DNA of 64,000 bases from Amphibalanus amphitrite (Eukaryota > Arthropoda > Thecostraca > Balanomorpha > Balanidae), in NCBI RefSeq assembly GCF_019059575.1, contig NW_024881520.1, forward strand, positions 1,178,001 through 1,242,000. The letters are read 5' to 3'. The notes under the pieces are model-generated. The model worked only from the letters and a program-made list of their open reading frames with translations, searched no databases and was not told where the DNA came from. The translations under genes and the position numbers were made by a program. Shown one piece after another: positions 23,191 through 64,000 of this stretch. How positions within the stretch are numbered: position 1 is the stretch's first letter; each line of letters opens with the position of its first letter.

Positions 23191-23754
23191 TTGATTATGT
23201 TTTTTCTTTTATTTCCAGGACATATAAGTATCATTTTTGGATTCAGGATGTCAAATAATGTAAGAATATGAAAACTTTATCTTTTAACAGCCACTCGGAC
23301 TCAATGTACCTATACTTTTACCAGTCAAAGGTAGTTACCCTACAGGCTACAACCTTCAACATACAACCCAACCTATGTTGCAGTTTCTTGCCTGCTATAG
23401 AATATGCACTGTTGGTGATGCTAGCCTCACCTATACCAACTAACCTTACCTAACTTATCTGAACCTTATCTGAACATACCTAACCAAACATAACCTTGAG
23501 TTAGGTAACCAAATAAAACCCAACACAAGCAATTCCAATATTCAATGTACCATGTTTGTTGGCAATGGGCTTGCTAGTGTTTTATGAGATTGTAAAAAAT
23601 GTTATAAAGGTTCAGGTCTTTTATCACGTTTCCAGGCTATGTGTTCTTTCCTTATATGCTTTTTCAAATCCCTGCAAGTTCTTAGGGTGGGACAAAGGCT
23701 AGTGTAACCATGTAGTGAGTGCTTCAAGTTTAAAGCTGCTCTTTCTCTTCAGGT

Positions 23755-25182
23755 ATGATGCTGCTGCTTCACAATTCACTCCTGCCGACTACCATGTGGC
23801 TCGTGGTCATCATGCTGTCTTTGACAACAGCTGTCACATCAGAAGAGCCACGCTGCAAGCCAGCGATCCAGCTGAACAACACGAGTTCCAGTGGGCAAAC
23901 GCTGCTGCTGAGGGCTGAGCTGGAGCCGTACACTAATGGCAGTTATCCTGAGCGCCATTTGCAGCTTCGATACCAGGCCCGCCCTCGCGACGTCCAGTGC
24001 AACCACAGTGACGGATGGGATATTGTCAATGGGCTGGGCAGCACACCTGAATTCGGTAACCAGCTGGAGGATTACCACACTGTGCACCTGGCCGGCTGCT
24101 ACCAGGTGCGCTGCTGTACCAAATCAGGTGGACCCTGCTATAGCAGCCCTGTCGACCAACTCTGGGTAGATGGTATCAACTACACGCTATGGAACGTAAC
24201 CATATCAGCGCAACAGGTGGCCGGTACCCAGCTGAGCGTGGAGATCACAAAGCAAATGGACCCGTCGTCAGAGCACGACTTCTACCTGCCTGTACTGCGT
24301 GTGATGCTTTACCAGGTGGCCCCCATCGAGCGTTACGTCAATTCGGGCGTCGTCGAATTTCCGGGCAACAGGTCGCTGGTGTTTGGTCGAGACGGCGGCC
24401 TGTCGCCCGGCCCGTACCGAATCGAGGTGCGGCCTATCAACACTTCGTGCGGTCCCGGCGGCAGCTGCCAGGCGCGCTACCTGCCGCACAACATCACAGC
24501 GCCCGAGGCGCCCAGCGCCGGACTGGTGGTGGCCGACCCGACCACCGGCCGCACGCTGCACGTGACACTGGGAGCGCTGGCTGCGGTGTTAACCACATCC
24601 CTGGTGGTATTTCTGTGCTACAGGTTCCGCTCCAGAAAGACTGTGCCTGCTGACCTGCAGAAACAGCCACTGCCGGCTTACCCGCCCTTGACAGAATCTA
24701 TCTGCGTGTTCTTGCTTCACCGCGGTGGCGACGATGCCAGTCTGGTCCCGGTGCGGTCCCGTCTGCGTGCCGCCGGAGTGGTGGTGTTGGACGCCGGGAG
24801 TACGCAGGTGCGGAACCTGATGCACACCTACACCAGCCCGGCCGACCTACTCGCCCTGGAGCTCCTCCGCAACGCCAAGCTGCTGTTCGTGGGCGGCGGC
24901 AGCGACCGTCCAGATAGGATCATGGCGCAGATGTACGAAAACATGCTCAGATTTGTGCGTAACGGCCAGCTGGGCCTGGACTACGGCCGTGTGTTTACGG
25001 CCACGCTGAGCGGCAGTGAGGACGGTGACGAGCTGGCCGGCCTGGTGGCGGGCCGGCTGTTTCGGCTGCCCACCGACGGGCCCGCGCTGGTCGAGCACAT
25101 TCGCTGCGCCGGCCGGCCGGCCGTGGAGCGCCTCAGCTCCACCGAGTCGGACTGCGTCGACCAGCCTCCGCCGGCCGTCTGA
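23755..25182 (+). CDS. Type I receptor with SEFIR-like tail (IL-17-receptor-like)
   Basis: A 475-residue open frame without introns, beginning with ATG just after an acceptor-like 'ctcttcag' (ending 23751), so a 5' non-coding exon is likely. Residues 1 to about 28 form a hydrophobic signal peptide (TTMWLVVIMLSLTTAVTS). The ectodomain (about 29-268) is Cys-rich with many N-glycosylation sequons (NNTS, NGS, NHS, NYT, NVT, NRS, NTS, NIT). A membrane span follows at about 269-291 (TLGALAAVLTTSLVVFLCY) with a basic stop-transfer RFRSRK. The cytoplasmic part opens with ICVFLLHRGGDD and continues through a roughly 150-residue alpha/beta-looking region (AGVVVLDAGSTQ, NAKLLFVGGGSD, RVFTATLSG), resembling a divergent SEFIR domain as in IL-17 receptors. 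The family call is tentative; the type I receptor topology is firm. Confidence 0.65.
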   Translation: MMLLLHNSLLPTTMWLVVIMLSLTTAVTSEEPRCKPAIQLNNTSSSGQTLLLRAELEPYTNGSYPERHLQLRYQARPRDVQCNHSDGWDIVNGLGSTPEFGNQLEDYHTVHLAGCYQVRCCTKSGGPCYSSPVDQLWVDGINYTLWNVTISAQQVAGTQLSVEITKQMDPSSEHDFYLPVLRVMLYQVAPIERYVNSGVVEFPGNRSLVFGRDGGLSPGPYRIEVRPINTSCGPGGSCQARYLPHNITAPEAPSAGLVVADPTTGRTLHVTLGALAAVLTTSLVVFLCYRFRSRKTVPADLQKQPLPAYPPLTESICVFLLHRGGDDASLVPVRSRLRAAGVVVLDAGSTQVRNLMHTYTSPADLLALELLRNAKLLFVGGGSDRPDRIMAQMYENMLRFVRNGQLGLDYGRVFTATLSGSEDGDELAGLVAGRLFRLPTDGPALVEHIRCAGRPAVERLSSTESDCVDQPPPAV

Positions 25183-25691
25183 CCCGGCCTCCCACCGAAA
25201 CTTGGGCCGATTTACCGACGCGCTGTGTGGGTGCGTGAGGGATGCAGGGCTGGATCGTGGTGAGGAGTCAGGAGCTTTTTCGGAGTAGTAGATCCATCAG
25301 TTTGTTACTGTTTTTTTTTTTTTGCCGGTATTGAGCACTGGGCAAATCTGATATGTACCTTATTAGCGTTAGTTTTGACAGAAAGGTTACTTTTTGTGTT
25401 AGTTTGAGATAGGTAACAAATGTGTTGAGATTAATGTATAAGGAAATATTCTTTATGATCATGATAGATACCTTGAAGTCATATGAACCTAGTTCGATTT
25501 TGCATGGCTTTGAGCACTGTTTTGAGAGATTTTAGGAAAGGAATGATAAATAGTGCTAACCGTACTTTCATACTTATTGAAAAGGTCTCTTTGAAAATCA
25601 TTCAACCATGAAGTTATTTTTCATCCTTTTAATTAAAAATTTAAAAAAATCAAATGGTTATATTTCATCCTTTTAATATGATACTACTTTT

Positions 25692-25697
25692 AATAAA
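25692..25697 (+). terminator. Candidate poly(A) signal of the receptor gene
   Basis: AATAAA in 'ttttaataaattcctc', about 510 bases past the stop codon, within an AT-rich 3' flank. Confidence 0.4.
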
Positions 25698-25749
25698 TTC
25701 CTCAACCGTCAGTCTTGAATGTCCCTAGACCGTAAGGTTCCGATTCTTC

Positions 25750-26983
25750 TAGTTCGTCTTTTTTCTTACTAGTATGAGAGTACGGGTAACAAGATTTATT
25801 ATTTACGTTATGAACATAGGACTATGCGACGTGCCTCTGTCATTGTTCTTGGGGAGCGCCACGGCGGCGGTCGTCTGTAGGTTTATTAGCACGTGCCTTT
25901 TAGCGGGTAAGCGGCTGGCCGTTCCCAGCGGCGTGTGGGCCGGGCGAGGCCGGCCGGCGTCGGGCCGGGACAGTACCTGGCCTGAACTCTGCACATGCTC
26001 CGTGCGAGCTGACACCACCGCCGTGCCGCCGGCGCCCGTGATACCGGTGTGTTCAGTGACTCCTGTGGGCGGCAGGCCTGCTCAGATCATCCATTGTCTT
26101 CCGGACACTAATCAGTGATGTCATGGTAGGATAGCCGATAGCACCGCATCAGAGGTGCTTATCAACACGGCTGACGTGGCTCTCTATAGGGATTTGATAC
26201 TTATAGTGTAATGTTTTTATACGTCGGGTAGATTGTCTACCAAAGTAGTACACTGAATGAACTATGTTGTGTTCGAAAACTAGCACACTGATGGCAGTGC
26301 CGGTGTTGGACGCATTTAGGTCCACCTGTGGGACGAGTGTGTCCGCCTAGGTTTTAGTACCGTGATAGCCCGGAGGATTGGCACTGGGCCCTGTATCGGT
26401 ATGGTGCCATCCCTCATATATGTTTACATACATCGACACGGGAATACGGCCTTCACACTTGTGGTGTTTTTGTTGAAGAGTGAGGACGGCTTCCAGTCCA
26501 CCTTTGACTTGGATTTTCAGGCGGTCACGTTGAGCCAACTCTCAGCTAAATCGGCCGGTTTGCATTGTGTACGTCAGCACTTAATTGGCGGTTTGTTATC
26601 GGTCGGGTAAGCACTGCGCAGTCGAGCCTGATTCTACGGACGTGCTCGCTCAGGCGGGGCGGGGTCGGTCGTAATGTTTGGACGGGCACGTATTGGGTTG
26701 CTCTCAGGGTGCCACTCCCGCTTCGGAGTACTGAGGCCGCTCACCGGAGCCAGAGGTGGGAGTCATATCGCGGCCGCCGGAAACATTAGTTTGTGCCCCG
26801 CGGAACAGACGTATGCCTACTCGTATACTCTGAAATGGACCGGCTTTGTCGCTCGGGCGCTGGGATGTCGAATGTGTTTGAACTTACGTACAACTACAAG
26901 GGTCGAACATTTGGCTGTAATGCCGACTAGGAGTGTCCTTGGAGTGTCTAGGTATCTGTGCGAACATTTGCGTGTGAATAGTG
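25750..26983. other. Intergenic stretch, no confident gene
   Basis: Mixed GC-rich (25850-26080, 26620-26780) and AT-rich sequence with only short frames. Around 26730-26789 a frame reads RPLTGARGG and, shifted by one, SYRGRRKH, which looks like a decayed relative of the RPLTGAERARRYRERKK exon of the BTB gene. I see no other gene. Confidence 0.35.
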
Positions 26984-26991
26984 GAAAACTG

Positions 26992-27148
26992 CAGAGGCGG
27001 ATCCAGCTCAGAGTTTTTTTTTGGGGGGGGGGAAACCACAACAATTTATCGATTCTTTCCTTGCCTCGTCCATAGGCGTAATGTTAAAATTATGCCGTTT
27101 GGGAGGGGCAAATGCCCATTTTGCCCCCCCCCCCTGGATCCGCCACTG
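26992..27148. mobile_element. hAT-type MITE, 157 bp
   Basis: Terminal inverted repeats CAGAGGCGGATCCAG (26992-27006) and CTGGATCCGCCACTG (27134-27148) differ at one position and have the CAG...CTG ends typical of hAT elements. A perfect 8-bp target-site duplication GAAAACTG flanks it (26984-26991 and 27149-27156). The interior is G-run / C-run palindromic and non-coding. Confidence 0.9.
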
Positions 27149-27353
27149 GAAAACTGAGAGCACAAGTATGCTGGCTGATGTTTGTGATGATCTACGGCCT
27201 TTCCCCAAGCGTTACCGTTTTGAACACAGGTTATCTGGTTGCAGTCACGAACCATGCCAGCCAACCGGCCTGCTATTGGAAAATTGAATCTCATTATCCT
27301 ATCAGCTAAGCTAGATGCAGTAACCGGCACTTATAGCTAAGTCTAAGTCAGCA

Positions 27354-27381
27354 GTTGTATTGTATTGTATTGTATTGTATT
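27354..27381 (-). repeat. (CAATA)n tail of LINE fragment
   Basis: Five tandem copies of TATTG on the + strand, that is CAATA on the minus strand, located 3' of the minus-strand reverse-transcriptase fragment. Short microsatellite tails are typical of several non-LTR retrotransposon clades. Confidence 0.6.
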
Positions 27382-27940
27382 GAACAATCATGAGCGATCC
27401 ACATTCTAAAAGTGCGTGGCGATTACTGCTCAGAATCCGTATCCGCGGTTACTAATCTAAACATTCACAGCATTCACACATTCACTCACGTCAAAGCACG
27501 GACTGAGACACTTTCGTAGTGCCACAGGTACAACTCACCCACCCACCAACCCGTTGGTCAGCGACGATCAGTTGATGCCCCGTCCACTATCGCGGCTTTA
27601 ACAGATCGGGCAAAGCGGGCGGGAGACAGCTGCGACAGCTGAGTTGGGAGACTGTTGAGTAGAGCAGCGGCTCGATAGCCGAACCGCCGCCTACCCGTTT
27701 CCAGCCGTGGTCGCGGAAGGTGAAAGAGGTGGTCTTGCCTGGAGTGTCTCTCCCGGACAGCGCTGTTTGTGACGAACATGGTTGCCAATTCCTCGGGTTC
27801 GCCGCGCTGAATGGCTTTGTGGGCGATAACAAGGGTTTGGTAATCAGCCATATGACGCGGGGACAGCCACCCGAGCTTTTTTCGCAGGTCAGAGACATGG
27901 GCAAATTTACGGCGACCGAAAATGACTAGCAGCGAAGTTC
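27382..27940 (-). mobile_element. Non-LTR retrotransposon 3' fragment (RT C-terminus)
   Basis: Minus strand. From about 27935 the frame reads FGRRKFAHVSDLRKKLGWL, then YQTLVIAHKAI, RHSRQDHLFHLPRPRLETG and RRRFGYRAAALLNSLP, a pattern characteristic of the extreme C-terminal region of LINE polyproteins after the reverse transcriptase. It stops near 27556. The upstream reverse transcriptase and endonuclease are missing, so this is a 5'-truncated dead copy. Confidence 0.75.
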
Positions 27941-28526
27941 AAAATTTTTTGGAGACGATCGAAATTTTTTTGGGACCCATTGCCATAAATAAAGTTCTCT
28001 ACATACTGTGGTCAGCAGGGTGAGGAAACGGTATACAGGGCCCTGGAGGGAGGAAACATTTCGCGGTGCCGTGTCAGTGATAACTGATAAGGGCATAATC
28101 GCATGTACGGCTCTCGGGGGGCCGGTTTTGTACTAGTGCTGTAGATCTCGACGTTAGGTGGCAGCAGTATGCATGCAAGTGGCACGGGCGTTTCCCTCAT
28201 GCTGAAATCTGATTGGCTGAATAGGGCATTCGGCTTGTTTGGATCGTTTGGGTCGGTTCGGTGTTGTGAAAGTGTGCAACAATGGCGCGGTGTACCGAAC
28301 ATAAGAGGGCGGGTCGTGTTGCGCTGATTTGTTTGTAGTATACAGAGTTTCCAAATAAATTTATTATTTTTCATCGACTCTGAGAAGTGTTGGTGTAGTT
28401 TCACTGACTATCGCGCATTTATTTCAAGTCCTGTGCGGTGCATATTTGTGTGCGTGGGGTGACAGCGATATTTTATAAAATAGAATCGACCTTACGCCAT
28501 TTGGCTGGGATCTTCAGTGAAACGCC

Positions 28527-63456
<34,930 letters not shown>

Positions 63457-64000
63457 GTGACGGCAGATCGACGTCCCGGCAGTGTCTCGACGCTGCGGTC
63501 CCCGCGCTACTCCGCTCAATTTGTTCGGCTGAGTCCGTGGATTAGTCTGTGTGATCCACGGTCTGTGTGAATGTCTGAATGTGCTTGTTTTGTTTTGTTG
63601 ATGCTTTCTTGTTTTGGCTCGATCTGCACCCATTTGGAGGAATCTGGGTGCTTTGGAATGCTACCTATGTGTTCAACTGTTCACCCACCTGGGTTCACTG
63701 CTTCACTGGGATTTGGTTGCACCTGGAAGCACTTGTGAAACGGGTTTGATTTCAATTTTCACCGACGTTATTTGCCTTTGACAGTTGTTTGCGGACTCAA
63801 TACCCTCGCTGAGTTATGTTTTGCCGAAAAGGCATTCGCTAGGCTCTTTTCTATTTTTGTGGCTCATGTTTTTCTCATTTGTTTACGTTGTTGAAAGGGA
63901 TTACTCGGCTTTTTATGTTCGTTGTTCGGCTTTTCTGCTACGAAGTGGAGCGATCTGGACAGTTGCAATTGTGGGTAGCGCTTTTCGTGTTGGCTTTGAT
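63457..64000 (+). other. cora intron (partial), no further exon seen
   Basis: AT-richer sequence with no open frame that fits phase 0 and a good acceptor before the end of the window. Confidence 0.6.

Overview
The window is eukaryotic genomic DNA from an arthropod, probably a crustacean. The evidence is spliced genes with GT-AG introns, a septate-junction coracle/protein 4.1 gene, TTAGG/CCTAA-type interstitial repeats, GC-rich coding exons and AT-richer non-coding DNA full of short TIR elements. The exact taxon cannot be fixed from sequence alone; a barnacle-like genome is only a guess.

Layout. (1) 1-2066, + strand: the 3' part of a BTB-domain nuclear protein gene (three exons, 5' end outside the window). 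(2) 5384-6638, +: a single-exon LAP1/LULL1-like torsin-activator gene with one membrane segment. (3) About 7567-20640: a giant inverted repeat of about 13 kb. Each arm has about 1.3 kb of near-identical sequence followed by 3.5-4 kb of a 62/71-bp tandem repeat that is almost a wall of AGGTCA nuclear-receptor half-sites, mostly in DR3 spacing. The loop (about 12.91-15.86 kb) holds unique DNA with a minus-strand SAM-domain exon pair, a minus-strand exon like the C-terminus of mitochondrial trifunctional protein alpha (HADHA), and weak plus-strand 3'-end signals. (4) 23755-25182, +: an uninterrupted type I receptor with a SEFIR-like (IL-17-receptor-like) cytoplasmic region. (5) 28527 to beyond the right edge, +: a coracle/4.1 gene covering more than half the window. 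Its FERM domain is split over small exons and followed by a FERM-adjacent region. Next come a single 5.27-kb exon, a 1.75-kb exon with seven EPGR repeats and a poly-Ser/Lys tract, and small 3' exons of 4.1 C-terminal type. All junction phases agree, giving one open frame of about 2,900 codons within the window.

The introns of coracle and the intergenic DNA carry many mobile-element remains: hAT-type MITEs with 8-bp duplications (26992-27148, 31077-31466, probably 28950-30594), a Harbinger-like MITE with TAA duplications (46654-46916), a 1.93-kb foldback element with CTTT duplications (55892-57825), LINE reverse-transcriptase tails (27.35-27.94 kb and 37.1-37.5 kb), and a 909-bp (CT)n tract. 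The most unusual signals are the two unrelated-looking foldback structures both dense in AGGTCA, four decoy 3' splice sites in tandem before the exon at 48749, and a CTAAC minisatellite directly before the exon at 63328.
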